A DNA stretch of 64,000 nucleotides from positions 374,501 through 438,500 of the forward strand of contig BLAL01000046.1 in the NCBI GenBank assembly GCA_015698045.1, in the 5' to 3' direction. Below are positions 1-12,133 of this stretch, in pieces (the first letter of the stretch is position 1; each line of letters starts with the position of its first letter). A model generated the notes under the pieces. It did not search any database and had not been told where the DNA came from. It was given only the letters and a program-made list of their open reading frames with translations. The stretch comes from Rhizophagus clarus (lineage: Eukaryota; Glomeromycota; Glomeromycetes; Glomerales; Glomeraceae). A program made the translations under genes and the position numbers.

Positions 1-707
1 ACCTTTGTAGTATTCATAACTGGCGGTAAAACTACAACCAGTACGGGAGGATACATTAATTTTCTTGGTTTTATTAAACCACGCTGTGTGTAATTTTTTG
101 ACGTGTTCTTGCTGAAGCACTATTTCATAAGGTGAGAGTTTGTTGAAAGAGGATGCGAGGTGAATTTTTTAATTAAATGTTGATGAGTACAGCAACCTTG
201 ACGGCTGCCTTGAGGGTGGTCTAATAGGACGTGCGGTGAAGGGATTGCACAAGGTTCATGTGATATTGGGTCTACGTGACCACAAGTGACGTAAATACCA
301 AAATTAAATCAGTATTTTTTGTAACTGAAAGTAAAAAATGTTCGGGTATTTTTTAGGTCATGCTTAGGGAGAGGGTTAATCAGTATTACATCACGTGATA
401 CTGTCACATATCATACCCGTTAATAAAGTATATTTACTTGATGATTACTAAATTTCAATATTGGTATTTTCGATAATTATCAATGTCATTAATTATCAAA
501 ATTAACATGCTGATTTTATCGTTACTTATTAATATCATTAATTAACTTAGAGATAATTATCAATAATTGTCTAATTTGTTAATTATTGTTGCATTTCATA
601 CAATAAAATATGATAATAATAAAAAAAAATTCATTTGGTTTAATTAATTTCAAAAAAAAAAATTCTTTAATAGTAATTAACTTTAAATAACAATTCAATA
701 ATAAAAA
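1..707. other. AT-rich spacer, no gene seen
   Basis: No coding frame or RNA gene was recognised. The first 300 bases are less AT-rich than the rest. From about 420 to 700 the sequence is dominated by TAATTAT/ATTATC runs. It ends at the first copy of the LINE target ACAAATGGTTTTA. Confidence 0.6.
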
Positions 708-720
708 ACAAATGGTTTTA

Positions 721-775
721 TTTTTATTTTTATTTTTATTGAACAGATATTAGAAGCGAACACATAAATTATAAA
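721..775 (-). mobile_element. 5'-truncated LINE stub, family A 3' end
   Basis: A (TTTTTA)n tract is followed by GAACAGATATTAGAAGCGAA and a short AT tail. This matches the 3' end of the long LINE at 1924-7630 base for base, so it is a copy cut off after about 40 bp of unique sequence. It lies between the target copies at 708 and 776. Confidence 0.75.
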
Positions 776-788
776 ACAAATGGTTTTA

Positions 789-1910
789 TTTTTATTTTTA
801 TTTTTATTTATGGGTGTCAGTTAGGAACCTAACATGACGCGAATTTAAGTAAATTATTTACATGAAGAACAAAAATTTGAACATACATTAAAATACTAAA
901 TTGCAAAAAAGGAATAATCTACTCAAACCGGTGAACTAAGCAAGGAAAGGTTGACACTACTGTGAAAGTACGACATCGAGTTGAAACCCTTCACGGTCAG
1001 TTAATCCTAATCATGGTCACTACCTCTCTTACAGCCAATCCAAAGACCAGGTAAGTCGAAGCCCGTACCCCGCAGATATCCTATGACTAACACCGCCAGC
1101 CCCCAAGATAAGTATATCTACCCTGTACTGGTCAGTAAGGTCAAAAAACAAAAATTTCTCCAAGTGACTATATTCCAGAGTAATATTACTACCTATCAAC
1201 CATCTACAGACAGTTCCCTAAACTAACCTAATAGTTGCGGAACTAACAGGTATGCCTACCTAAAGGCCGGAATAACTTAATGAACGCTTACCCAAGTAGA
1301 AAAATCAAAAACTGCAGTAAAAACCCATGATAGTCTAACATGTGCTTAACATAATCTCACCTGACCAAAAACTGGTCACCAAGATCTGCACCCTCCTTAC
1401 ACAAACACCCAACTCTCTCAAAAGGAAATAATCACCAAGCCACCTATGTCGATCAATTTTGGGATACCCCCCTACCCCCCAGAAAAACTCCAAAAAGTAG
1501 GAGGCAAAACAAAAAGACAAGAAAAATACACCAAAAAATAAGAAAAAATCATAACCCTGGAAAACCATCCGCTAAAGCAGGGGAAAAAACCAGGTAAAGG
1601 AGGAAATAACACCAAACAGCACCAGGAACAACACCTTTAAAAAGAAAGTGAACCTTCTCTACTAAGCACCTTGAAAATTTCTCTCTTCCAGTTTGAAGTC
1701 TTCAACCTCGTCTTCAAAGTCGTTAAAAACATTATAACAGCACCGCTGGACCCAATAAAGACAAGTAGCGGACTGCAAGTTGGTGTGTGAATAATTATTG
1801 CATGTGTAGGGCAGCTTCTTTACACAGTACTCTTCACTTAAGGGTACTTCCCATATGGCGAAATAATATTTCCAAAATGCGAAATAAAAAGAAGGAGAGA
1901 GAGTTTTTAA
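789..1910 (-). mobile_element. Family B LINE-like element, copy 1
   Basis: It begins on the plus strand with (TTTTTA)n and TATGGGTGTCAGTTAGGAAC, and is nearly identical to copy 2 at 7644-8584 except for about 100 bp near 1195-1305. It reaches 170 bp further at its minus-strand 5' end than copy 2. Around 1020-1075 it shares a block with the 3' region of the family A LINE (CTCTCTTACAGCC, then ACCAGGTAAGTCGAAGCCCG), so the two families are related. No RT or endonuclease is encoded. It is either 5'-truncated or a non-autonomous derivative. An open frame at 1335-1568 resembles no family I know and is not called. Confidence 0.7.
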
Positions 1911-1923
1911 ACAAATGGTTTTA

Positions 1924-4900
1924 TTTTTATTTTTATTTTTATTGAACAGATATTAGAAGCGAACACATAAATTATAAACACATCAAAATTGATACATGAA
2001 AATAAAAAATGAAACTAACTAATAGAAGCGAACTAAATCTACTTCGACAGTGGAGTAATTATATAACGAACTATCTAAAAATAACCAACTACTTCTAGAA
2101 ACATTCAATAATTAACCCACTACCTCTTTTACAGCCAGTTAAAAACCAGGTAAACCGAAGCCCGCTCTGCAGAAAAGAAAGTAATAAAACCATATATAAA
2201 ATTCTATATAAAGTATACTAACTAACTACTAGCGCTACGAAGTAAGATTACTGTAAAATTTAATAACATTTTTACCAAAATATATATTATTACGAATACT
2301 ATCTAGAGCATCAAATTTATATTCTAATTCTCTATCACTATTCAAAATATTATTAAACGGTCGAAAATTTTTTAAAGTTAATTTTTTCTTTTTTGTAATA
2401 CCCAACGAACGTTCAAATTCTTTTATAAAAGAACAACGACGTATCCAAATTTCTTTAAATGTTTGTTCATAAATGTACTGCCTGATCTCAATAATGACTA
2501 ACAGTAATTGAATCCACAAGTTGAGAATTTGAGTCAACTCCAATGGTATAAAGCCTTTGATGAGATTTACAAAAGTAAAATTGTCAGGATCTGTACTAAT
2601 TATCCATATATTAAGCGTCAATAAGTCAAAATAATCTGTAATGTCTGGATTATATTCAAATAACAATGATAATAAAAGATCAATTGTATTATTTTTAATC
2701 TTTAAAAGAAGAGATCGATGTTCATCACATGTCCACACGTGATCAAACGTTTCATCTTCCAATCCACAACTAGGGCATTTCCATCCATCGTATAATTCTA
2801 GGAATGATTTCTTCATTTGTTCAATTGTAGGAATCTCTTCTATAAAGAGATGAACTTTATGAGCTTTAACTTTAGAAGAAGACATTGAAGTTTCATTATT
2901 AGCAATATCGCAATTGAGGCATTCAAAAGTAGAAGTCCAATCAACTTCTAATTTTCGATATTTAGTATTCCTATGTAGGTTGATAAATTTTTCCAGGCCT
3001 TTAATATGACTAACCATCTTGATGAATTTTCGTAAATGAGTTTCAATGATGATATTATTCCATAACGGAAGTACTTTAATGTCAGGAGCAGTATTTATAA
3101 AGTTAATAAATCTATCTTGGTCAGTGTGAGCAGATTTTGCTAATCTATCCATGTGATTATTGCCATCACAGTCAGTGTGTGCAGCTACTTTAAACATTTC
3201 TACATGTAAGTTCTGTTGACGAATAATTCTAATCAAAATTGACCATAGATAGCTATTGTTAAGTTTGAAATAATCTCGTGATGTAAGGGAGAAATTACTA
3301 CGTTTAAATCCCTCAAACATAGTAATCACATTTAAGGAGTCAATGTTGATTCTCACTTTACTTCTATAAGGGACTACCATAAGAGCTAAAATTACTGCTA
3401 AGAGTTCGCCTTGATATGCTGAAGGCCATTTATCAATCGTAGTATAAAATTCCACTTGAGGAACACCAAATAATCTATCAAGGTGAGCAAACGTGCAGCT
3501 AATGTTGCATTGTTCAGTACCTAATTCAATAAGAGATCCATCAGTGAAAAATTCAAAAATACAGCAATTTGGATTATCAAATATAGCGAGTTTTCGTTGG
3601 ATTATAAGTAATTCATTCCTAGAAAGTCCTGGTTCTAACAATTCTAAAATAATATTGTTTTGTCTAATCACGTGATTTCTCGTTAACGTACTTTGAGAAA
3701 GAGCATATTTTTTCTTAGCCTGATCAAAAAGATTAAAAACATTAAAATTAATCATTTTTCTACGTTTAACATCTTCTTTAGTAAATTTAGCAGCCGATAA
3801 AAGCGGTACTATATGTTTTGGATTAACAATAAAAGCACAAACACCCATGCTTAAACGATTTACAGTATTAGCAGCACAAAGTGTATCATCACAAATGGTA
3901 ACATAGGTAGATGTTGAGGTTGATTGAGACATATCAGCATGATAGTGTCGAAGAAGAATATTATCTTCATCAATAAGGCGTTGAACTTTTCCAAATAAAA
4001 TTGAATTATATTGAGGGCTATAAACAACAGATAATGATCTATCTTATTTTTCAATATTATAAGATCTTGTTTCTTCAATATTATCAAAAAATGTAGTAAA
4101 TATGTTATAAATATTCAGTTTAAGGTTAGTACTGTCCACCGTAATAAGTTTTTGAATGTCCATGTACCATCTTTCTTTTTTGTTACCATGGCCAGGAATG
4201 GATTGAAAGTAATATTTATTACATATATCAGTCCAATTAAGTAAGCGACGCTTGTCTCCTGAAATAATTTGTTCTACAAACATAATTTGGCGTGAGCGTA
4301 AAATTGTGCTGTGTTTGGATAAGAAGTCAAAAGTAGCAATAGTTGCAAAATCAGTTTTTCCTCCTGCTATGGTAGGAAATCTGCCTTTGTCCACGACAAG
4401 AAGTGTAAAATCATTCTGTCTCATCAAGTTGATCATATTGAGTAAATAATTATTCTTCATATGTCTAGGAATTTTATCAAAATGAATACCCTCTATCAGC
4501 GGTCAAGAACACCAGAGTAGTTGTTGTAGCAGTTTCAAGCGAATTTCAGTGATTCTTCCTAAGATTCCAATGTCATTTAATTGAATGCAAAAATTAGTAA
4601 TTTTTGCTTAAAGTTGATTCTCGTAAGGATTACGATGACCATATATATAAGAATTATCTAGTATCGCATTAGGGGCAGTACGAGCAAATTTGAGCTTGTT
4701 TTTAAACATTCGACGAAAGGGAACAAATAAACGATGAATTAAATCTGGCAGTAGGACGAAAACCTGTGACCAGTATTCAACACGAGGTATAATAATCCTA
4801 TTAAAAATATATAGGATATGTTTGTCAGTAATTTTCTTTTTCCACATAAGGTTCGTTAGGTGGTCAATTTCTGCTTTAACTTTAGAAATTAGAAATTGTT

Positions 4901-7630
4901 CATCATTTTCAATATTAAAATAAATTTCCAAGATACAAGTAGGTTCATGAGGGTGTTTGGCCTTGATACTAATAGATTCCCTTCCAAATTGAAGATTGAT
5001 CTTGTTATTATAATTGTGAGAATAGCGACGTTTGTATATCTTAGTTCTCATCATAAGTTCAGATTTCTCTTTATTTATCTGGATGTCATTTAATCTATAA
5101 AAGGAATCAGCGATGGAGAGCATAGATTCCAGCTTATCTTTCTTATCAGTAATCCACTGCATGTCATCCATAAATGCCAAGGCCGGGACATGTTGTTCTA
5201 TCACAGCTGAATTCAACTGTGGTATTTGCTGTATATTATTACATGATACAGTGTATCCCAATTTTTGTTGGTTAATTTCAGCAAGTAAAGGATCGTAATA
5301 AATACACCATAGAACAGGTGAAATAACTTCTCCTTGGTCTATGCCTGTAAGAACATCATAAGCAGTCGTCTTGCCATAGGCTGTTATAACTTGGTTCGTT
5401 CTATCTTTAAACAAATCTAAAATTAAATGAGTGAACTGCTGGGGTAGTTTAATTCTGTCCATCGCTTTTTTTAGTTGGAAGGTATTAACACGATCATAGG
5501 CCTTACCCATATCTTGTGATAAAATCCAAAGTTCATGATTATTATCAATAGCGTCCTGAATGATTTCATTAACGATCCTTATAGGTTCGAAGGTAGATTG
5601 TTTAGGCAAATCAGCGAATTGGTTTGTCTGTAAAATATTATATTGTTTCAACGTTGAAGTTAAGCGATGATTGAGTAACGTAATAAGCGCTTTACGAGCA
5701 GTCTCAAGTAGTGTGATCGGTCGAGAGTTTGATAATTCACAATTAAAGGGTTTAGGCTTGGCGATAGGAAAAACAGTCGCTTCTTTCCATTGTTTTGGTA
5801 AATAACCAAGTTGTATAATCTTACATATCAAGTAATATAAAATATCATGAGCCGTAGGACTAAGGTGTTGTAACATTTCATTGGATATTCCTGAGGGGCC
5901 TGTAGCTTTGCCTTTAGGAAGGTTTCTAATAACATCCAGCCATTCATCACGTGATGGAAGATCCATGAGTTTTGAGTAAATATTCTCATTAATATGGCGT
6001 AAGGGTTGATATTGATCTTTCCAACGCCCTTGGAGTGGCTTTTTTCTATTAATCGAACCTGCAATTGTTTGGAAATGGTGATTGGTTTCTTTGAGAACAG
6101 CTGATTCACCTGTAATCAGTGATTCATTGCCTCGGGCGTCTTTCTTATATATTTTTTCAATCGAGATATGAACCATCTCTTCTTCTGTGATCGAGCGAAT
6201 CATAGAGGCTTGGTTGTCCTTGAAATTAGTACAGCGTTTTTTGATATTAGAAACTATTTGTTCCTGAACTATAATATCAAGTTCCAATTTGAAAAGAAGT
6301 CGTAAGTGTTTTCTGATTTTACACAAATTCTTCAAAAATAATTTGAAGTCGTCAAGTATAAGAAAGGTGAAGGACGATGAAAGATCTAAGCATTCATATC
6401 TGTCCAATGTCGTGTTAATGAGACGTTGGAACTTGGACCATTTAGCAGAGACACTATAAGTAATAGAAGCGGAAGCATTCAGTATCGAACGTGTTTCCAG
6501 TATACGATTAATGATATATCTTAGATCGAAGTAAATTGAAAGCTTCTTTTCTGGTGTAGATTTAACTTTATTTCTAGTGACTTGCTTGTTGACTATATGA
6601 GATTTAGCTACTCTCATGAGGGTTTGTCTAAACATGTCCCAGAAAGTATTGATGTGGCGAGGTTTAACAATGGAAAAATCTTTCATTAATGTATTCTCAA
6701 TTTCTAGGTCCAATTGAGTACTGAAATTCTCCCAAGTATATTCATCATCCTTGTCCATTTCATCATATTGAAATACGGTCCTTTTGATATGTTTCTTCTT
6801 TTGATTGGATGTGTTCAAGAAAACACCTGTCATCTGTACTGTGTCCAATGACAACGTTATAGTTTTATGGTCAGTATCAAAATGATCGTTCTCAATCACT
6901 ATGCTATTAACGCTTTTCTCTAACATAGATAAAGACGTCCAAATATAATCTAATCTTGACTCCTGTCTATTAGAATCAGCTGGTGTATAAGTATACATTT
7001 CTTCATCATTGTCGTTAAAGATTGGAATGGTATCTAGCAACCTTTTACTTTCCAGAGTGCGAAACAAAGAAAATTGCCATTTATTATTGACAAAAGCCAT
7101 TAAATATTTTCTATAATTAATATTGAAATCTCCTATGATGATGACTTCCATGTCACGTGATTGGGCATCGCTGATAGTATCATCAATGTATTTGTATAAA
7201 GCTTCAATTTGTGGTCTTTCTTTTTGATTAGCATTAAGGTAAACCTGAATTAAACGAAGTTTACGCTTATCGCTGAAGTACAAGTCCAGATAAAGGATTC
7301 TACCTTTATGTCCAACTGCTTTGTGAACAAATATGTCATATTTGGCATCGATGATAATGCCTACGCCTTGGCCTTTGCCCCCTAATTGTGAATATTCAAA
7401 GTAACCGCGAACACCTAATTGATGCTGCCATATTTTTGCTTGTCGTTCAGAACAATTAGTTTCTGAGAGACCGTAAATATTGATATTGTGATCTTTCATA
7501 GCGTCGATTAAACCGATAAATTTGTTTTTATTTAAAGTACGAATATTTGTAGATGCAATTTTCGTTATAGTAGAATCTAAAAGATCCTTTTTTGAATGAA
7601 AAATTGGTGGTGAGTCAAGTTTGGGGGAAA
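1924..7630 (-). mobile_element. Non-LTR retrotransposon (LINE), family A
   Basis: On the minus strand the element runs from 7630 to 1924: endonuclease, reverse transcriptase, RNase H, about 300 bp of 3' untranslated sequence, and a (TAAAAA)n tail. Both ends abut copies of ACAAATGGTTTTA (the 7631 copy has one substitution). The coding frame is already open at the 5' junction and enters directly at the start of the endonuclease domain, so the element is 5'-truncated there and any upstream ORF is lost. The 55-bp stub at 721 is a second copy of its 3' end. Confidence 0.85.
2235..7630 (-). pseudogene. LINE polyprotein: endonuclease-RT-RNase H, three nonsense codons
   Basis: One reading frame covers the whole stretch and is broken only by stop codons at 4608-4610 (TAA), 4503-4505 (TGA) and 4044-4046 (TAA); no frameshift is needed. 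Residues below count from the Met at 7499. The APE-type endonuclease has SETN (E13), GDFN (123-126), SRLDYIW (181-187) and TDH (209-211). The RT has QDMGKAYD (D663), a QGEVISP block and FMDD (776-779) where most families have YADD. After the stops, counting from the Met at 3932, RNase H shows TDGS (D131), E176, D198 and D262, followed by a CPSC..H..C zinc ribbon near 2735-2785. The frame continues upstream of the 7499 Met to the element edge, so that Met is not the native start. The role was self-propagation by target-primed reverse transcription; this copy is dead. Confidence 0.85.
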
Positions 7631-7643
7631 ACTAATGGTTTTA

Positions 7644-8584
7644 TTTTTATTTTTATTTTTATGTATGGGTGTCAGTTAGGAACCTAACATGACGCGAATT
7701 TAAGTAAATTATTTACATGAAGAACAAAAATTTGAACATACATTAAAATACTAAATTGCAAAAAAGAATAATCTACTTAAACCGGTGAACTAAGCAAGGA
7801 AAGGTCGACACTAATGTGAAAGTACGACATCGAGTTGAAACCCTTCACAGTCAGTTAATCCTAATCATAGTCACTACCTCTCTTACAGCCAATCCAAAGA
7901 CCAGGTAAGTTGAAGCCCGTACCCCGCAGATATCCTATGACTAACACCGCCAGCCCCCAAGATAAGTATATCTACCCTGCACTGGTCAGTAAGGTCAAAA
8001 AACAAAAATTTCTCCAAGTGACTATATTCCAGAGTAATATTACTACCTATTAATAATCCCTACAAGCAGGTTGGCCAACTTGGCTGCATCCGGACAAACC
8101 ATTTAGATCTCCAAGATTAACGACCAGCATACCCAATAGAAAAAACTAAAAACTGCAGTAAAAACCCATGATAGTCCAACACGTGCTCAACATAATCTCA
8201 CCTGATCAAAAACTGATCACCAAGATCTGCACCCTCCTTACACAAACACCCAACTCTCTCAAAAGGAAATAATCACCAAGCCACCTATGTCGATCAATTT
8301 TGGGATACCCCCCTACCCCCCAGAAAAACTCCAAAAAGTAGGAGGCAAAACAAAAAGACAAGAAAAATACACCAAAAAATAAGAAAAAATCATAACCCTG
8401 GAAAACCATCCGCTGAAGCAGGGGAAAAAACCAGGTAAAGGAGGAAATAACACCAAACAGCACCAGGAACAACACCTTTTTAAAAGAAAGTGAACCTTCT
8501 CTACTAAGCACCTTGAAAATTTCTCTCTTCCAGCTTGAAGTCTTCAACCTCATCTTCAAAGTCGTTAAAAACATTATAACAGAA
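7644..8584 (-). mobile_element. Family B LINE-like element, copy 2
   Basis: Same (TTTTTA)n start and TATGGGTGTCAGTTAGGAAC as copy 1 at 789-1910, and near-identical elsewhere except 8047-8160, where an unrelated segment of similar length replaces 1195-1305. It stops at 8584, about 170 bp short of copy 1 at the minus-strand 5' end, so the two were truncated independently. The minus-strand open frame at 8206-8604 runs across the target site into flanking DNA and has no recognisable domain, so it is not treated as a gene. Confidence 0.7.
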
Positions 8585-8794
8585 ACAAATGGTTTTATTA
8601 ACAACCAGATAAGCTTTTAGTGCGATTTTCCTCTATAATAGGAAAAAATGTTGGTCAATCATTTTATTTTGGCCAGATTTTCACTAAAATTTTCTATTCC
8701 ACTTTCGATGATGACCCACATGCACAGTTGCCGTGGATACAAAAAAAATTGCCTTTTTCGTAAAAAAAGCTTCAGTTAATTTTATATATACATA

Positions 8795-8865
8795 GTCTTA
8801 AGCTTGAGCTTAGCTTAAGCTTTGCTTTGCTTATGCCTAAGCTTAAGCTTAAGCTTGAGCACATC
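8795..8865. repeat. AAGCTT/TTAAGC palindromic cluster
   Basis: Repeated AAGCTTAAGCTTGAGC-type units make a short self-complementary tract of about 70 bp. It could fold into a hairpin. No function can be assigned. Confidence 0.6.
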
Positions 8866-9479
8866 TTTAGACTAACTTTTTGCAAAACCTCTTCCTGTGC
8901 CAGCGAAAATAGTTGTTAGCTTTATAATCATAAATTATTTGCACTTTTTAACTTTTTTGCCGATCAACGATAAATTGTTACAAATCATTAAAAATTAGTA
9001 TCTTTAAAATTTTAATTTTTTTTTTTAATTTATTGCAAAAAAAAAAAAAATACAATAAATTTTGATGATAAATATGAAGAAATTTTTAAAAATTTAGGAA
9101 AAAACGGACAAAACCATTTTTTTATTAAACGATTTAGAAAAAAAAATCATTTTTACTTTCATTTTTTAATCGAAACGATTAGGATAAGGATCCATTCAGG
9201 TCAGGTTGTCAAAATCATGATCTGGCATCAGGTGGCTTGTTAACCTGAAAAGAATAATGAAAAAAATAATATACAAGGCGGTTTATAAAACCGTTTCTTT
9301 CTTTTTTATTTCAGAAAAAAAGAAATAATGAAATGATTAAACCCATTTTTTTAAAGCCTGGATTAGTCTGGGTTGAATAGTAATACGGGACCAGACCAAA
9401 AAAATTTGCTTCAATTTTATCTGGACATCCAGTTCAGTTCCTAAAAAACGTTAAATTTAATTTAACTATTATATTATCA

Positions 9480-10050
9480 AGACGAATTAAGAAAATGTTA
9501 ACCGAACGATTTTTTTCTTTAAAACAAGTTAAAAAAAACATAGTAACAAGTTAAAAATGTTAACTACACTTTTTTAACATTTTTTAAAATACGAAGTTTT
9601 TAAACGTTAACCAAACATTTTTTTAACTTTTTTTTAAAATGAGTTATAAAAGTTAACTACGTTTTTTAAAGAATGAGTTAAAAAAACGTCAATTACGTTT
9701 TTTTTAAAAAATGAATTAAAAGGTAACTACATTAAAAAACGAGTTAAAAAAAAATGTTAACTACATTTTTTTTCCTTTTTTTAAAAAAGAATTGAAAAAA
9801 ACGTTTCTTTTTTAAAAAAATGAAGTTAAAAAAACTTTTCTTTAAACCAAATTGGAAAATGGTAACTAAAATGAATTAAATAACGGTAACTAACGTTTTT
9901 CTAACTTTTTTTAAAAAGTAAAAGTTAAAACGAGTTAAAATATTAACTAAATGCTTTTTAACGTTTTTTTTATTAATACAAATATACAAATTAAAAAACG
10001 TTAATAAATAAACTTTTTTTTCAAAAAATGCTAAATAAGCATTTTTTGAT
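9480..10050. repeat. Degenerate GTTAAC/ACGTT repeat tract
   Basis: Irregular repetition of GTTAACTACGTTTTTT and related units with period roughly 30-45 bp, next to the left arm of the foldback element. It shares the AACGTTTTTT vocabulary of that element, so it may be an outlying decayed part of it. Confidence 0.45.
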
Positions 10051-10072
10051 AGGTTTTTTTGCCAAAACGAAT

Positions 10073-10191
10073 ACGTGACTATAAGATCCTTGAATCAAAC
10101 TCACGAACTGACCCGTGTTGACTCGACTTGAATTATAATTTAATAAAAGACGTTTAGCAACGTTTATAATTTGTCATAAAACGTTGCGAAA
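10073..10191 (+). repeat. Left inverted arm of foldback element
   Basis: It pairs with 12134-12252 over 119 bp with two mismatches. Key blocks are ACGTGACTATAAGATCC, GTGTTGACTCGACTTG and GACGTTTAGCAACG. Confidence 0.85.
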
Positions 10192-10499
10192 CGTTTTTTA
10201 ACATATAATTTAATAAAGAAGTTTAACATACAAAAAAACGCTTCACAGTGCTTTTTTGATAATTTGATGAAAAACGTTGCAAAAACGTTTTTTGATATTA
10301 AAAAACGTTGCGCGTTTTTTGATATATAATTTAATTTCAAAAAAGCGTTTCGCTAGAGCTCCGAATCTGACCCGACTGGTTGAACCAAAATTCTCGGGTC
10401 GGGTCAGGGTTAATTGGGTACCTGAACTGACCCATTGACCCGACAAAAAACGTTGAAAAAAAAATGCCGAAACTATTAGTCCCGGCGTTTTTATATTTA

Positions 10500-11850
10500 A
10501 AGTTTGGCTAAATCGGCTTTTTATTACTAAAAACGATTATTAAAAATGATTAATAATCTTTTTTTTTGTTATTAAAAACGATTAAGAAATCCTATTTTTC
10601 TTTTGTTATTAAAAACAATAAAGAAAATCATTTTTTTTATTATAAAAAATCGCTTTTTTTTGTTATTAAAAACGAATAATAAATCGTTTTTGTTATTAAA
10701 AACGAATATAAATCATTTTTGTTATTAAAACGATTAAGAAAATCGTTTTTTTTTTTGTTATTAAAAACGATTAAGAAAATCGTTTTTTTTTGTTATTAAA
10801 AATGATTAAGAAAATCGTTTATTTTTGCTATTAAAAACGATTAAGAAAATCGTTTTTTTTTGTTATTAAAAACGATTAAGAAAATCATTTTTTGTTTGTT
10901 ATTAAAAACGATTAAGAAAATCGTTTTTTGTTTGTTATTAAAAACGATTAAGAAAATCATTTTTTTTTGTTATTAAAAACGATTAAGAAAATCGTTTTTT
11001 GTTTGTTATTAAAAACGATTAAGAAAATCATTTTTTTTTGTTATTAAAAACGATTAAAAAAATTGTTTTTTTTTTGTTATTAAAAACGATTAAGAAAATC
11101 GTTTTTTTTTGTTATTAAAAACGATTAAGAAAATCGTTTTTTGTTTGTTATTAAAAACGATTAAGAAAATCGTTTTTTTTTTGTTATTAAAAGCGATTAA
11201 CAAATCGTTTTTTTCTTTTGTTATTAAAAGCGATTAAAAAATCGTTTTTTTTCTTTTGTTATTAAAAACGATTAAGAAAATCGTTTATTTTTTGCTATTA
11301 AAAAATCGTTATTAAAACTATTAATAAATCGTTTTTTTCTTTTGTTATTAAAAACGATTAAGAAAATCGTTTATTTTTGCTATTAAAAAATCGTTATTAA
11401 AACTATTAATAAATCGTTTTTTTCTTTTGTTATTAAAAACGATTAAGAAAATCGTTTATTTTTGCTATTAAAAAATCGTTATTAAAACTATTAATAAAAC
11501 TATTAATAAATCGTTTTTTTCTTTTGTTATTAAAAGCGATTAACAAATCATTTTTTTCTTTTGTTATTAAAAGCGATTAAAAAATCGTTTTTTCGTTTGT
11601 TATTAAAAGCGATTAACAAATAGTTTTTTTCTTTTGTTATTAAAAGCGATTAACAAATCATTTTTTTCTTTTGTTATTAAAAACGATTAAGAAAATCGTT
11701 TATTTTTTGCTATTAAAAAATCGTTATTAAAAACGATTAAGAAAATCGTTTTTTTCTTTTGTTATTAAAAACGATTAAGAAAATCCTTTTTTTCTTTTAT
11801 TATTAAAACGATTAAGAAAATCTTTTTTTTTTTTTCGTTATTATTTAAAA
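10500..11850. repeat. About 35-bp tandem hairpin repeat array
   Basis: Roughly 35-40 units of the form GTTATTAAAAACGATTAAGAA followed by AATCGTTTT and a T run. The core AAAACGATT..AATCGTTTT is an inverted repeat, so each unit can fold on itself. Variants include AAAGCGATTAACAAATC and AAATCGTTATTAAAACTATT. Unit length varies by 1-4 bp, mainly in the T run. The array lies in the core of the foldback element. Confidence 0.8.
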
Positions 11851-12133
11851 ACGATCAAGAAAATCATTTTTTTTTATTATTTAAATTTTTTCATATATAA
11901 AATTGTTGAATCTTAACAATTTTTTTTGATATAAAACGGGTCATGAATTTGATGACCCGACTTGAATATCATGGGACAGGTTAAGTCAATTACCCGACCC
12001 CGTCCGCCCATTCGGAACTCTACGTTTCGCAACTTTTTTTTGATATTTTACTGATAAACATTGCAAAAACGTTTTTTGATGTATATTTACTGCGGATTTT
12101 TAATGATAATCTCCGTAATTAAAAAAAAATATA

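Larger units (their letters stand above)
708..8597 (-). repeat. Array of four LINE insertions at one repeated target site
   Basis: The 13-mer ACAAATGGTTTTA occurs at 708-720, 776-788, 1911-1923 and 8585-8597, and with one mismatch (ACTAATGG..) at 7631-7643. Between successive copies lie four minus-strand insertions: a 55-bp stub, a 1.1-kb element, a 5.7-kb LINE and a 0.94-kb element. The first copy of each interval runs straight into a (TTTTTA)n tract, which on the minus strand is the (TAAAAA)n tail expected at the 3' end of a target-primed element. The outer flanks suggest an original empty site ACAAATGGTTTTATTAAC. The structure is read directly; repeated use of the same target is the inference. 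Confidence 0.8.
8598..10072. other. AT-rich spacer with simple repeats
   Basis: No gene seen. It holds the AAGCTT cluster (about 8795-8865), long T/A runs near 9010-9060, and from about 9480 a degenerate pattern of GTTAACTACATTTTTT-like units alternating with AAAAACGTTAA. Confidence 0.55.

Noticed and set aside
8206..8604. 132-codon minus frame in family B copy 2
   Set aside because: It runs over the target duplication into flanking DNA, and the matching frame in copy 1 is only 77 codons. No domain recognised.
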